Assembly (NCBI GenBank): GCA_016699715.1
Contig: CP065007.1
Coordinates: forward strand, 2,604,001 to 2,668,000
Reading direction: 5' to 3'
Source: Candidatus Competibacteraceae bacterium
GTDB lineage: Bacteria > Pseudomonadota > Gammaproteobacteria > Competibacterales > Competibacteraceae
Length of the DNA stretch: 64,000 nt
The notes beneath the pieces were generated by a model. The model searched no databases. It was not told where the DNA came from and saw nothing but the letters and a program-made list of their open reading frames with translations. The position numbers were made by a program, and so were the translations under genes. Below are positions 1-10,753 of this stretch, piece after piece (within the stretch, counting starts at the first letter, position 1; each line of letters starts with the position of its first letter).

Positions 1-648
1 CGGGAGCGGATCGGTACGGCCAACGGGGATTTGGAACGGCTCCGCCGGCTGGCCACCGAGCACGCGGCGGCGCTGATCGCCCTGTCGCGCCAAGCAGTGA
101 CCGACTGCGCCGCCCACGCGGCCCGTTGGTTCGGTCCCGGTCGTACCTTGATGACTCACAGTCTCAGCTCGACGGTGCTCGAAACCTGTCGTTTGCTCAG
201 GAACCAGGACTTGCGAATGATCGTCACCGAATCGCGGCCACTGGCCGAGGGACGGCGGATGGTGGAGCGGCTCTCGGCCTGGAACGTACCGACCATTTAC
301 ATCACCGACGCCCAGATGGGCCTGTTCGTTGCCCACGCCGATGGCGTGCTGGTCGGCGCCGACAGCCTATTGGCCGACGGTTCGGCCATCAACAAGGTTG
401 GAACTATGTTGCTGGCGCTGGCGGCGCGCGAATGCGGCGTGCCCTTCCACGTTTGCTGCGAGAGTTTCAAACAGCGCGCCGAGGATGAATCACCGCCGGA
501 ACTGGAGGAAATGGCGTCCGCCGAACTGGCAGTGCCGGCATGGTCTGGTGTCAGCGTGCGCAACGTGTATTTTGACATCACTCCGGCGCGACTGATCGAT
601 GTCTGGATCAGCGAAACGGGAGTGCGTCAGGCCGTCGCGGCGCCATAA
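1..648 (+). CDS. IF-2B-like sugar-phosphate isomerase family protein (5' partial)
   Basis: The frame is open from the first base of the window, so the N-terminus is missing; the visible part is about 215 residues ending in TAA. The segments THSLSSTVLE, VTESRPLAEGR, VGADSLLADGSAINKVGT and the late FDITPARLID are the hallmark stretches of the eIF-2B alpha/beta/delta family, which in bacteria and archaea are ribose-1,5-bisphosphate or methylthioribose-1-phosphate type isomerases rather than translation factors. Which sugar phosphate this protein uses cannot be told from the fragment. It converges with acs across a 75-bp gap that holds a hairpin. A TTG at 31 lies in frame, but nothing marks it as the true start and coding similarity continues upstream of it. 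Confidence 0.75.
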   Translation, partial: RERIGTANGDLERLRRLATEHAAALIALSRQAVTDCAAHAARWFGPGRTLMTHSLSSTVLETCRLLRNQDLRMIVTESRPLAEGRRMVERLSAWNVPTIYITDAQMGLFVAHADGVLVGADSLLADGSAINKVGTMLLALAARECGVPFHVCCESFKQRAEDESPPELEEMASAELAVPAWSGVSVRNVYFDITPARLIDVWISETGVRQAVAAP

Positions 649-651
649 AAA

Positions 652-682
652 AACCCGGCCATCTCGGTGAGACGGCCGGGTT
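652..682 (-). terminator. Rho-independent terminator of acs
   Basis: A perfect 9-bp stem pairs 652-660 with 674-682 (AACCCGGCC against GGCCGGGTT). A run of A lies on the left side, which reads as a U-run after the hairpin on the minus strand. The polarity therefore fits acs, whose stop codon is about 40 bp away; no U-run follows on the plus strand. Confidence 0.8.
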
Positions 683-723
683 CAGGGTTACCACGGGATC
701 GTTGTTGTTATCCCGACAGATTG

Positions 724-2661
<1,938 letters not shown>

Positions 2662-2750
2662 TATCGTGTTGCTCCTTTGGTGGGATGGGGTTGTGATATC
2701 AGCGGCGACGGGCGGAGGGCGGCAAGCGCCACGCCAGGGGTCGTTTGATT

Positions 2751-3755
2751 TTATCGCTCTAAGTCTAGAAGCTCGGCTGTCTGAGTCAATCCATCCGGCG
2801 CGGGTCCGCGCGCGCCCTGGAGGTCCCAGCGGCGCGCCGGTATCGCCGGCACCCGTTCCAGTCGCCAATGAGTGCGCGCCCAAGCCAGAATCGCCGCCGG
2901 TGGTTCTCCATTTAGCTCGAGTGGCGGGTTTTGGCCGAGAAAACACAGCGCGGCCATGAGGGCCAATCCCGGTCTATCGAGATCGAGCGGCGTCGCGCCG
3001 GTTTGCTTGCCGAGCTTGTGGCCGTGTCGGTCAACGGCGACCGGCAGGTGGGCATAGGCGGGTGTGGGCAGGCCCAGCAGGATTTGCAGATAGATCTGTC
3101 GAGGGGTGGAATCCAGCAAGTCGCCGCCACGCACGATCTGGGTAATGCCTTGAGCCGCGTCGTCCACCACGACCGCCAGTTGGTAGGCGAACAGACCATC
3201 GGCGCGACGGATGACGAAATCGCCTACCTCCCGCTCCAGGTCTTGCTCGTAAGGACCCCGTAGACCGTCTTGGAACGCCAGCGGCGTGTCGGTCACGCGC
3301 AAGCGGATGGCGGCGGGGCGGCCCGGTTGGTGGATGCCGCCGCGGCAATGGCCGGGGTAAATCGGACTGCCGTCGCGAGCGTGGCTGGCGTGGGCGGCCA
3401 ATTCTCGCCGGGTGCAGGTGCAGGGATAGGCCAGCCCGGCTTGCGACAACCGCTCCAGCGCCACCTGATAGCAATCCCGGCGTTGGCTCTGATACCACAC
3501 CGGCCCGTCCCAGTGCAGGCCGTGGCGGTCCAGGGCGCGCAGGATGGCATCAGTGGCGCCCGGCGCGCTGCGGGGCATATCCACGTCTTCGATGCGCAAC
3601 AACCACTCCCCACCGTAACGCCGGGCCTCCAGGAAACTGGCGAGCGCGGCGACCAGGGAGCCAAAATGGAGCGGTCCGGTCGGGGATGGCGCGAAACGGC
3701 CGCGTGCTGGACCATCCCCTATTGACCGGGGGCTTGCGTCAAGCAACCGCCGCAT
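2751..3755 (-). CDS. gluQ: glutamyl-Q tRNA(Asp) synthetase
   Basis: Truncated class I glutamyl-tRNA synthetase paralogue that activates glutamate and attaches it to the queuosine base of tRNA(Asp). The HIGH-type motif reads HFGS at residues 30-33 after RFAPSPTGPL, and KLGKQ serves as the KMSKS-like element. Cysteines in YPCTCT and GHC are the likely zinc ligands. At 334 residues it lacks the anticodon-binding domain of true GltX, as expected of GluQ. It lies just downstream of dksA on the same strand, the arrangement known from Escherichia coli, so the two are probably co-transcribed (39-bp gap). Confidence 0.95.
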   Translation of the reverse strand: MRRLLDASPRSIGDGPARGRFAPSPTGPLHFGSLVAALASFLEARRYGGEWLLRIEDVDMPRSAPGATDAILRALDRHGLHWDGPVWYQSQRRDCYQVALERLSQAGLAYPCTCTRRELAAHASHARDGSPIYPGHCRGGIHQPGRPAAIRLRVTDTPLAFQDGLRGPYEQDLEREVGDFVIRRADGLFAYQLAVVVDDAAQGITQIVRGGDLLDSTPRQIYLQILLGLPTPAYAHLPVAVDRHGHKLGKQTGATPLDLDRPGLALMAALCFLGQNPPLELNGEPPAAILAWARTHWRLERVPAIPARRWDLQGARGPAPDGLTQTAELLDLER

Positions 3756-3794
3756 GAGTGAAGCGCGAGGTCAGCCGAACGATACCGTGCGCGG

Positions 3795-4220
3795 CTAGCC
3801 TTGTTTTTCGCGGATTTCTTCCAGCATCTTGCAGTCGATGCACAAGGTGGCGGTCGGACGAGCCTGCATGCGCGGCAGCCCGATCTCCACGCCGCAAGCC
3901 TCGCAATAACCGTAATCGCCGCTTTCGATTTGAGCCAGGGCCTCGTTGATTTTCTTGAGCAGCTTGCGTTCCCGGTCGCGGGTGCGCAATTCCAGGCTGA
4001 ATTCCTCTTCCTGAGTAGCGCGGTCGTTGGGATCGGGAAACGCGGTAGACTCGTCCCGCATGTGGTTGACCGTGCGGCTCACCTCCTCCAGCAGACCTTG
4101 CTTCCAGTCTTGGAGAACTTGGCGAAAGTAAGTCCGTTGAGCATCGCCCATATAAGCCTCGCCTTCGGCGGGCTGGTAGGACACGGGCGCTCCCTGCGCG
4201 ATCGGATTGGTAGCGACCAT
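3795..4220 (-). CDS. dksA: RNA polymerase-binding transcription factor DksA
   Basis: Secondary-channel regulator that works with ppGpp to retune transcription in the stringent response. The 141 residues contain the coiled-coil with tip motif DPNDRA (D63, D66, A68, the acidic pair needed for activity in the E. coli protein) and a four-cysteine zinc finger at C106, C109, C127 and C130. GGAGGG precedes the ATG by a normal distance. gluQ follows on the same strand. The upstream region is unusually long and holds a 24-bp tandem duplication. Confidence 0.97.
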   Translation of the reverse strand: MVATNPIAQGAPVSYQPAEGEAYMGDAQRTYFRQVLQDWKQGLLEEVSRTVNHMRDESTAFPDPNDRATQEEEFSLELRTRDRERKLLKKINEALAQIESGDYGYCEACGVEIGLPRMQARPTATLCIDCKMLEEIREKQG

Positions 4221-4349
4221 CGCGATTCCCTCCTGAATGGAACCAGACCGGCGCGGCGGAAACAGCCGTTATCGATCTCCGCCACGATACTGGCACCGGC
4301 GACTCGCGATGCCATCGATTGAAAATGTACAGCAGCCTTGTTGCCATAG

Positions 4350-4399
4350 CAAAAGTTATGGAAGAAAGGCCTGAACAAAAGTTATGGAAGAAAGGCCTG
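4350..4399. repeat. 24-bp tandem duplication upstream of dksA
   Basis: Two identical 24-bp copies occupy 4350-4373 and 4376-4399, separated by 2 bp. Each begins CAAAAGTTATGG and ends AAAGGCCTG. The unit is AT-richer than its surroundings and lies about 130 bp upstream of the dksA start. It could be a duplicated regulator site or a simple slippage product; the sequence alone does not decide. Confidence 0.8.
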
Positions 4400-4476
4400 T
4401 CGCCGGCCGCGGAGCATGGGCTCATCGAGGTTTGATCGTGCTTGTGGAGGCATGAATTGGAACAACCAATCACGGG

Positions 4477-4505
4477 TTTATCCGCGTCCGCGCCATCGTT
4501 ATAAT
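4477..4505 (+). promoter_or_regulatory. candidate sigma70 promoter for sucA
   Basis: A consensus -10 TATAAT at 4500-4505 is preceded, at 17 bp, by a poor -35 (TTTATC, 4477-4482). It would give sucA a leader of about 330 nt. The -10 is good; the -35 and the long leader keep confidence low. Confidence 0.35.
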
Positions 4506-4843
4506 CGCCTTGTCCTTAAGACTACCCACACCTCTGGATATCCACCATGCTTTCCGCCCGGCGTATCCCGTCATTCGCCACCATGAGTATGGTTGTATCA
4601 TTGACGGGTCGGCCAGGAAAATGGTTGAGGCCGAAATTGAGAATGATTGGAACAACCGACGCGGCTGCGCGCGGTGGTGTCCTGCCCGACATCTTCCCTG
4701 TTCCCGGTACGGCCAAGGCGCCGCCACGGCTCGGCGGAGACGCGCCGCGCGGCCCGCCCGTCCATCCACTGCGCTCCAGGAAAAACCGCCCCAAATCGGA
4801 TGTTATTGGGGTCCTTACAATACCCGGGAGTTAACAACCATCA

Positions 4844-7675
4844 ATGAGCACACTTATCGAGCAGTTTCGCCAAAGTTCACCCCTGTTCGGCGGTAACGCG
4901 GCGTTCATCGAGGAACTGTACGAAAGTTTCCTGAGCGACCCGGAATCGGTCAGCGAGAACTGGCGGCAGTATTTTCGTAACCTGCAGTCGCAGACCCAGG
5001 GTGCCCACGACGTCGCGCACGGCCCGATCCGCGATTCTTTCGCTCACCTGGCGTTGCAGCCGCGGGCCGGCGTGGGGCGCATGCAGGCGTTCAGCCCCGC
5101 CGCCGCCGAAAAGCAGGCTTCGGTGTTGCGCATCATCAACGCCTATCGCACTCGCGGCCACAAAGCCGCCGATCTCGACCCACTGCGCCTGCGCGACCGA
5201 CCACCGGTACCGGAATTGGAGCCCGGCTACCATGGTCTCAGCGAGGCCGATATGGACTCGTTGTTCAATACCGGTTCGTTAATGGCACCCTCGCAGTGGT
5301 CGTTGCGCGAGATTCTCGACCTGATCCGCGATGTGTACGTCGGCACCATCGGTTCCGAATACATGCACATCAACGACACCGCCGAGAAGCGCTGGATTCA
5401 GAAGCGGCTGGAGGGGCGGCGCGCCCGGCTCGATCTCGAAGCCGGGCAGCGTCGGGAGTTGCTGCGCTGGCTGGTGGCCGCCGAAGGGCTGGAGCGCTAT
5501 CTGCACACCCGCTACGTCGGCCAGAAGCGCTTCTCGCTGGAAGGCGGCGATAGCCTGATCCCGATGATGGACGAGATCGTCCAGTTGGCGGGCGCCCAGG
5601 GCGTGCGGGAGATCGTGATCGGCATGGCCCATCGCGGTCGCCTCAACGTGCTGGTCAACATTATCGGCAAGGCCCCCAGCGAGCTGTTCGAGGAGTTCGA
5701 GGGCAAGCGGCGAGTGGCCGAGAGCAGCACCGGCGATGTCAAGTACCACATGGGGTTCTCCTCGGATGTCGAAACGCCCGGCGGCCCGGTACATCTGGCC
5801 CTGGCCTTCAACCCCTCGCACCTGGAGATCGCCAATCCGGTGGTCGAGGGCTCGGTGCGCGCCCGCATGGAGCGCCGTCGCCCGCCCGGCGCGGAATTCC
5901 CACCCCTGAACGCCGTGATGCCGCTGTTGATCCACGGTGACGCCGCTTTCGCCGGCCAGGGCGTCAACATGGAAACCCTTCAGTTCTCGCAGGTACGCGG
6001 CTACCGCACCGGCGGTACCGTGCACATCGTCGTCAACAACCAGATCGGTTTTACCACCAGCAACCCGCTGGATACCCGTTCGGCGCTGTACTGCACCGAT
6101 GTGGCCAAGATGGTGCAGGCGCCGATCTTTCATGTGAACGGTGACGATCCCGAGGCGGTGCTGTTCGTGACCCGGTTGGCGCTCGAGTACCGGATGACCT
6201 TCAACAAGGATGTGGTCATCGACATGATCTGCTACCGCCGACTCGGTCACAACGAGGCCGACGAACCGGCCGCCACCCAGCCGATGATGTACAAGAAGAT
6301 CCGGGCACGCAAAACCACGGCTACCTTGTACGCCGAGCAGTTGATTGCCGAAGGCGTGATCGCCGAGGCCGAATTTCACGACATGCAGACCAAGTACCGC
6401 GACGACCTCGACGCCGGCCATCAGGTGTCGCGGCCGACGCAGCCCCATGTCAAGGGACCGCATTCCGTGGATTGGTCGGCGTTCAAGAACGAGGACTGGA
6501 GCCTTCCGGCCGACACCGCCGTGTCGTTGGAGACCCTCCGCGAACTGTCCGAGCAGTTGCTGAAGGTACCCGAAGGCTTCGAAATGCACCCGCGCGTGGC
6601 CAAGATCATGGACGACCGCCGCAAGATGGCCGCCGGTGCCCTGCCGCTGGATTGGGGCTTTGCCGAAAATCTGGCCTACGCCGCTGTGCTCAAGCAAGGC
6701 TATCAGGTGCGCATTTCCGGCCAGGACTGCGGTCGCGGCACCTTTTTTCACCGCCATTCGGTGCTGCACAACCAGAAGGACGGCAGCAGCTACACGCCGC
6801 TGGCCAACCTGTATCCGGGTCAGCCGACCTTTTTCGTGATCGATTCCATCCTGTCCGAGGAAGCGGTGCTGGGTTTCGAATACGGCTACACCACCGCCGA
6901 ACCCAACGGGTTGGTGATCTGGGAGGGCCAGTTCGGCGATTTCGCCAATGGCGCGCAGGTGGTGATCGATCAGTTCATTTCTTCCGGCCAGACCAAGTGG
7001 GGCCGGTTGTGCGGGCTGGTGATGCTGCTGCCGCATGGTTTCGAAGGCCAGGGTCCCGAGCACTCCTCGGCCCGGCTGGAACGCTACCTGCAATTGTGCG
7101 CCGAGAACAACATGCAGGTGGTGGTGCCGTCAACCCCGGCCCAGTGTTTCCACATGTTGCGCCGGCAAATGCTGCGCCCGTTCCGCAAGCCGTTGATCGT
7201 GATGAGCCCAAAGAGCTTGCTGCGGCACCGATTGGCGGTGAACAGCCTGGAGGATCTGACCGAGGGTTGTTTCCAGGAGATCATCGGCGAGTTCGATCCT
7301 CACGAGCCGTCGCAGGTCACCCGGCTGGTGTTCTGCAGCGGCAAGGTCTATTACGATTTGCTGGAAGCGCGCCGCGAGCGGAAGCTGGAGCATGTCGCCA
7401 TCATCCGCATCGAGCAGCTCTATCCGTTCCCGCAGACGCCCTACAGCCAGCAACTGGAGCGTTATCCCAACGTTACCGACATCGTCTGGTGTCAGGAAGA
7501 ACCCAAGAACCAGGGCGCCTGGTATCAAAGCCTGCATCACCTGGAACGGGGCCTGCGGTCGGGCCAGAAGCTCCATTACGCCGGTCGCGAACCTTCGGCA
7601 TCGCCGGCGGTGGGTTACTACAGCGTCCACGTCGAACAGCAGCAAACGCTCGTCAACCAGGCCCTGGGCCAATAA
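4844..7675 (+). CDS. sucA: 2-oxoglutarate dehydrogenase E1 component
   Basis: Thiamine-diphosphate E1 subunit that decarboxylates 2-oxoglutarate and transfers the succinyl group to the lipoyl arm of SucB. The 943 residues equal the normal length. The N-terminal segment binding the E2 core (SSPLFGGNAAFIEELYE), MAHRGRLNVL at 261-270, HGDAAFAGQG (TDP/Mg region) and the C-terminal QEEPKNQGAW motif are all present. The ATG at 4844 follows GGGAG in the right place. sucB begins 50 bp downstream and lpd follows, so this is a complete E1-E2-E3 operon. Confidence 0.98.
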   Translation: MSTLIEQFRQSSPLFGGNAAFIEELYESFLSDPESVSENWRQYFRNLQSQTQGAHDVAHGPIRDSFAHLALQPRAGVGRMQAFSPAAAEKQASVLRIINAYRTRGHKAADLDPLRLRDRPPVPELEPGYHGLSEADMDSLFNTGSLMAPSQWSLREILDLIRDVYVGTIGSEYMHINDTAEKRWIQKRLEGRRARLDLEAGQRRELLRWLVAAEGLERYLHTRYVGQKRFSLEGGDSLIPMMDEIVQLAGAQGVREIVIGMAHRGRLNVLVNIIGKAPSELFEEFEGKRRVAESSTGDVKYHMGFSSDVETPGGPVHLALAFNPSHLEIANPVVEGSVRARMERRRPPGAEFPPLNAVMPLLIHGDAAFAGQGVNMETLQFSQVRGYRTGGTVHIVVNNQIGFTTSNPLDTRSALYCTDVAKMVQAPIFHVNGDDPEAVLFVTRLALEYRMTFNKDVVIDMICYRRLGHNEADEPAATQPMMYKKIRARKTTATLYAEQLIAEGVIAEAEFHDMQTKYRDDLDAGHQVSRPTQPHVKGPHSVDWSAFKNEDWSLPADTAVSLETLRELSEQLLKVPEGFEMHPRVAKIMDDRRKMAAGALPLDWGFAENLAYAAVLKQGYQVRISGQDCGRGTFFHRHSVLHNQKDGSSYTPLANLYPGQPTFFVIDSILSEEAVLGFEYGYTTAEPNGLVIWEGQFGDFANGAQVVIDQFISSGQTKWGRLCGLVMLLPHGFEGQGPEHSSARLERYLQLCAENNMQVVVPSTPAQCFHMLRRQMLRPFRKPLIVMSPKSLLRHRLAVNSLEDLTEGCFQEIIGEFDPHEPSQVTRLVFCSGKVYYDLLEARRERKLEHVAIIRIEQLYPFPQTPYSQQLERYPNVTDIVWCQEEPKNQGAWYQSLHHLERGLRSGQKLHYAGREPSASPAVGYYSVHVEQQQTLVNQALGQ

Positions 7676-7725
7676 CCACCATGGCTTAGCCTAAAAAAAC
7701 CCGGAACCCAAGGGAAACAAATACA

Positions 7726-9003
7726 ATGACCCTAGAAGTGAAAGTCCCCACTCTGCCTGAATCCGTCTCCGACGGCACGTTGGTTAACTGGAAGAAACAG
7801 CCGGGACAACCGGTGCGGCGGGGTGAAAACCTCGTGGATTTGGAGACCGATAAGGTCGTGCTGGACATTCCCGCTCCAGCGGATGGCGTACTGGGCCAGA
7901 TCCTGCGGCAGGAAGGCGACATCGTGACCACCGGCGAGGTGATCGCCACGCTGGAAGAAGGTGCCGCCCAGCCCGCGGCCGAAGCGCCCGCCGCCCCCGC
8001 TCCGGCCGCCGCCGCCCCCGCCCCCGCCGCCTCGGCGCCCGCGGCAACGATGGAAGTGGACCTGGAAGGTTTGAGCCCGGCGGTGCGTCGCCTGGCCGCC
8101 GAGCAGGGATTGGATGTCGCTAAGATTGCGGGCAGCGGGCGCGGCGGGCGTGTGACCAAGGCCGATGTGCTGGCCTACATTGAGGCGCAAAAGCAAGGCC
8201 AGCCAGCCCCCATCGCCGCCGCGCCGGTTTCCGCGCCGGTTTCCGCGCCGGTTTCCGCGCCGGTTTCCGCGCCGGCCGCGCCGCTGCCACCCGACGCCCT
8301 CGGTCGACTGGAACAGCGCGTGCCGATGACTCGGTTGCGTGCCCGGATCGCCGAACGACTGCTGATGGCCAAGAACAGCACCGCCATGTTGACGACGTTC
8401 AACGAAATCAACATGAAGCCGGTGATGGATCTGCGCAGCCGCTACAAGGATCAGTTCGAAAAAACTCACAATGTCCGTTTGGGCTTCATGGGTTTCTTCG
8501 TCAAAGCGGTGATCGAGGCACTCAAGCGCTATCCGGCGGTGAACGGCTCGATCGACGGCAACGATGTTATTTACCACGGCTACTACGATATCGGCATCGC
8601 GGTGTCTTCGCCGCGCGGTCTGGTGGTGCCGATTCTGCGCGACGCCGACCAGATGAGCTTGGCCGATATCGAGAAAGCGATCGGCGAGTTTGGTCAGAAA
8701 GCGAAAGAGGGGACCTTGACCGTCGAGGATATGACTGGCGGCACCTTTACCATCACCAACGGCGGCGTGTTCGGCTCGCTGATGTCCACGCCGATCCTCA
8801 ACCCGCCGCAAAGCGGCATTCTCGGCATGCACGCCACCAAGGACCGGCCGGTGGCGGAGAACGGTCAAGTCGTGATCCGGCCGATGATGTACGTGGCCCA
8901 CTCCTATGATCACCGCATCATCGACGGGCGCGAAGCCGTGACTTTTCTGGTCACCGTCAAGGAGTGCATCGAGGACCCGGCCCGTCTGGTCCTGAACGTC
9001 TGA
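7726..9003 (+). CDS. sucB: dihydrolipoyllysine succinyltransferase (E2 of 2-oxoglutarate dehydrogenase)
   Basis: Core of the 2-oxoglutarate dehydrogenase complex. Domain order: one lipoyl domain (about 1-77) with the lipoylated K43 in LETDKVVLD; an Ala/Pro-rich linker; a peripheral subunit-binding domain (about 110-148, LSPAVRRLAAEQGLD); a second linker made of repeated VSAP units; and the catalytic acyltransferase domain with H396 and D400 in YDHRIIDG. At 425 residues it is slightly longer than the E. coli protein (405), with the extra length in the linkers. The VSAP linker is encoded by near-perfect 12-bp DNA repeats (8221-8275). Confidence 0.97.
   Translation: MTLEVKVPTLPESVSDGTLVNWKKQPGQPVRRGENLVDLETDKVVLDIPAPADGVLGQILRQEGDIVTTGEVIATLEEGAAQPAAEAPAAPAPAAAAPAPAASAPAATMEVDLEGLSPAVRRLAAEQGLDVAKIAGSGRGGRVTKADVLAYIEAQKQGQPAPIAAAPVSAPVSAPVSAPVSAPAAPLPPDALGRLEQRVPMTRLRARIAERLLMAKNSTAMLTTFNEINMKPVMDLRSRYKDQFEKTHNVRLGFMGFFVKAVIEALKRYPAVNGSIDGNDVIYHGYYDIGIAVSSPRGLVVPILRDADQMSLADIEKAIGEFGQKAKEGTLTVEDMTGGTFTITNGGVFGSLMSTPILNPPQSGILGMHATKDRPVAENGQVVIRPMMYVAHSYDHRIIDGREAVTFLVTVKECIEDPARLVLNV
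8221..8275 (+). repeat. 12-bp tandem repeat encoding the SucB VSAP linker
   Basis: Four exact copies of GCGCCGGTTTCC at 8221, 8233, 8245 and 8257 are followed by a partial copy at 8269. Being in frame, copy-number change would lengthen or shorten the flexible swinging-arm linker by four residues without a frameshift. Confidence 0.95.
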
Positions 9004-9071
9004 CATGGGAAAAGGACAGGTATCGGGGTCAATGCGCGGCCTTGGGCGTATCCCCCCGTTTCCTGTCCCTC

Positions 9072-9099
9072 ATTCCCTATTCCCTATTCCCTATTCCCT
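9072..9099. repeat. heptamer tandem repeat before lpd (possible G-quadruplex on the minus strand)
   Basis: Four copies of ATTCCCT run from 9072 to 9099, with an extra CCC at 9067-9069. The complementary strand therefore carries five GGG tracts spaced by four to five bases, which matches the canonical G-quadruplex pattern. A hairpin-capable pair GGACAGG (9014-9020) / CCTGTCC (9062-9068) lies just upstream. The block occupies the sucB-lpd gap and ends about 20 bp before the lpd start. Confidence 0.75.
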
Positions 9100-9120
9100 G
9101 TTCGCTGATAGGTACAAGCA

Positions 9121-10554
9121 ATGGCAAAGACTTACGATGTGGTCGTCATCGGAGGCGGTCCCGCCGGCTACGTGGCGGCGATCCGCTGCGCGCAGCTCGG
9201 TCTGGAGACCGCCTGTGTGGAGAAGTGGATTAATTTCAAGGGCGATCCCGCTCTGGGTGGCACCTGCCTGAACGTGGGCTGCATCCCGTCCAAGACCTTG
9301 CTCGAATCCTCCGAACAGTACCATCACCTTAAGGAAGGCATCGATAGCCACGGTATCCACATCGAAGGCGTCAGGCTGGACCTCGACCGAATGATGGCGC
9401 GCAAGGAAGACATCGTGCTGCAGTTGACCAACGGCATTGGCGCCCTGTTCAAGGCCAACGGTGTCGAATGGTTGCAGGGTCACGGCAAGCTGCTGGCCGA
9501 CCGGCAGGTGGAAATCACCCACCGCGACGGTTCGACCGACGTGGTGAACGCCGACAATGTGATTATTGCCACCGGTTCCGTGCCGATCGAGATCGGCGCC
9601 GCTCCGGTGGACAACGCTGAAAGCGTCATCGTGGATTCGACCGGTGCCCTGGATTTCCGCCAGGTGCCCAAAACCCTGGGCGTGATCGGTGCCGGCGTGA
9701 TCGGTCTGGAACTGGGTAGCGTGTGGAATCGCCTGGGCGCCAAGGTCGTCATGCTGGAGGCGGTCGAGGATTTTCTGGCCCTGGCTGACCAGCAGATCGC
9801 CCGCGACGCACTGCGCCAGTTCAAGAAGCAGGGCCTGGACATCCGGCTCGGCACCCGCGTGATCGCCACCGAGAAAACCGGGGACGGTGTCAAGGTCCAC
9901 TTCAAGGACAAGGACGGCGAGCACGAGATCACGGTCGAGAAACTGCTGGTGTCGGTGGGCCGGCGGCCAAACACCGACGATGTCGCCGCCCCCGAGTCGG
10001 ATCTGCTGTTCGGCGAGCGGGGTTTCATCCACGTCGGCGAACACTGCGAGACCAACCTGCCGGGCGTGTACGCCATCGGTGACGTGGTGCGCGGGCCGAT
10101 GCTGGCCCACAAGGGCTCGGAAGAAGGCGTCATGGTGGCCGAGATTATCGCCGGCCAGCACGGCCACCTGAACTACGACGCCATTCCCTGGGTAATTTAC
10201 ACCGATCCGGAGATCGCCTGGGTCGGCAAGACCGAGCAGGCGCTCAAGACCGAAGGCATCCCCTACAAGATCGGTACCTTCCCGTTCGCTGCCAACGGTC
10301 GCGCCAAGGCGATGGATGCCGCCGTCGGCATGGTCAAGATGCTGGCCCATGCGGAAACCGATACGCTGCTGGGTTGCCATATCATGGGTCCCTACGCCTC
10401 CGAGTTGATCCAGGAAGCGGTGCTGGCGATGGAGTTTAACGCCAGCAGCGAGGATTTGGCCCGGACCATCCATGGTCACCCGACCCTGTACGAAGCGATG
10501 CACGAGGCGGCACTGTCCGTCCATGGCCGCGCCCTGCACAAGATCAATACCTGA
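9121..10554 (+). CDS. lpdA: dihydrolipoyl dehydrogenase (E3)
   Basis: FAD flavoprotein that reoxidises the dihydrolipoyl arm of SucB and reduces NAD+; it may also serve other 2-oxoacid dehydrogenases. The 477 residues show the FAD dinucleotide fold GGGPAGYVAA at the N-terminus, the redox disulfide C49/C54 in GGTCLNVGCIPSK, the NAD-binding GAGVIGLELGSVW, and the C-terminal HGHPTLYEAMHEA catalytic histidine segment. It sits 117 bp after sucB and ends in a strong terminator, closing the operon. Confidence 0.97.
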   Translation: MAKTYDVVVIGGGPAGYVAAIRCAQLGLETACVEKWINFKGDPALGGTCLNVGCIPSKTLLESSEQYHHLKEGIDSHGIHIEGVRLDLDRMMARKEDIVLQLTNGIGALFKANGVEWLQGHGKLLADRQVEITHRDGSTDVVNADNVIIATGSVPIEIGAAPVDNAESVIVDSTGALDFRQVPKTLGVIGAGVIGLELGSVWNRLGAKVVMLEAVEDFLALADQQIARDALRQFKKQGLDIRLGTRVIATEKTGDGVKVHFKDKDGEHEITVEKLLVSVGRRPNTDDVAAPESDLLFGERGFIHVGEHCETNLPGVYAIGDVVRGPMLAHKGSEEGVMVAEIIAGQHGHLNYDAIPWVIYTDPEIAWVGKTEQALKTEGIPYKIGTFPFAANGRAKAMDAAVGMVKMLAHAETDTLLGCHIMGPYASELIQEAVLAMEFNASSEDLARTIHGHPTLYEAMHEAALSVHGRALHKINT

Positions 10555-10574
10555 ACTTTTTGCGGGAGTGGGGC

Positions 10575-10601
10575 AAAGGGCGCGTACATCGCGCCCTTTT
10601 T
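10575..10601 (+). terminator. Rho-independent terminator of sucA-sucB-lpd
   Basis: A perfect 10-bp stem pairs 10575-10584 (AAAGGGCGCG) with 10590-10599 around a 5-nt loop (TACAT), followed by further T. It lies 20 bp after the lpd stop. Confidence 0.9.
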
Positions 10602-10753
10602 CGTGGTTCGTCGAAAGCCGTGGCGATTCCTTCGGGTCGGCGGGCTTGGCGATCCGATAGGGTTTTGTTTTTCTTACAGGAGAGATACTGTTAATATTTA
10701 CAACAATTAGTGTTATTTTGACAACAAACAGGGCTGGACTGGAGAAGATCATC

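Larger units (their letters stand above)
4221..4843. other. long intergenic region between divergent dksA and sucA
   Basis: About 620 bp without a convincing gene; short open frames here lack ribosome binding sites and family resemblance. It holds the promoters of dksA (minus) and the suc operon (plus), a 24-bp tandem duplication at 4350-4399, two copies of ATTGGAACAACC at 4456-4467 and 4646-4657 (the first inside the inverted repeat ATTGG-N5-CCAAT), and a TATAAT at 4500-4505. Confidence 0.6.

Noticed and set aside
4510..4834. Several short open frames in the dksA-sucA gap
   Set aside because: They overlap on both strands, lack ribosome binding sites and resemble no family.
5279..7093. Open frame of about 600 codons on the minus strand, antisense to sucA
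   Set aside because: It mirrors the GC-rich codon pattern of sucA, has no family resemblance and no plausible ribosome binding site.
9012..9069. GGACAGG / CCTGTCC inverted pair as a terminator between sucB and lpd
   Set aside because: The arms are 41 bp apart, only 7 bp long, and no T-run follows; lpd is expected to be co-transcribed.
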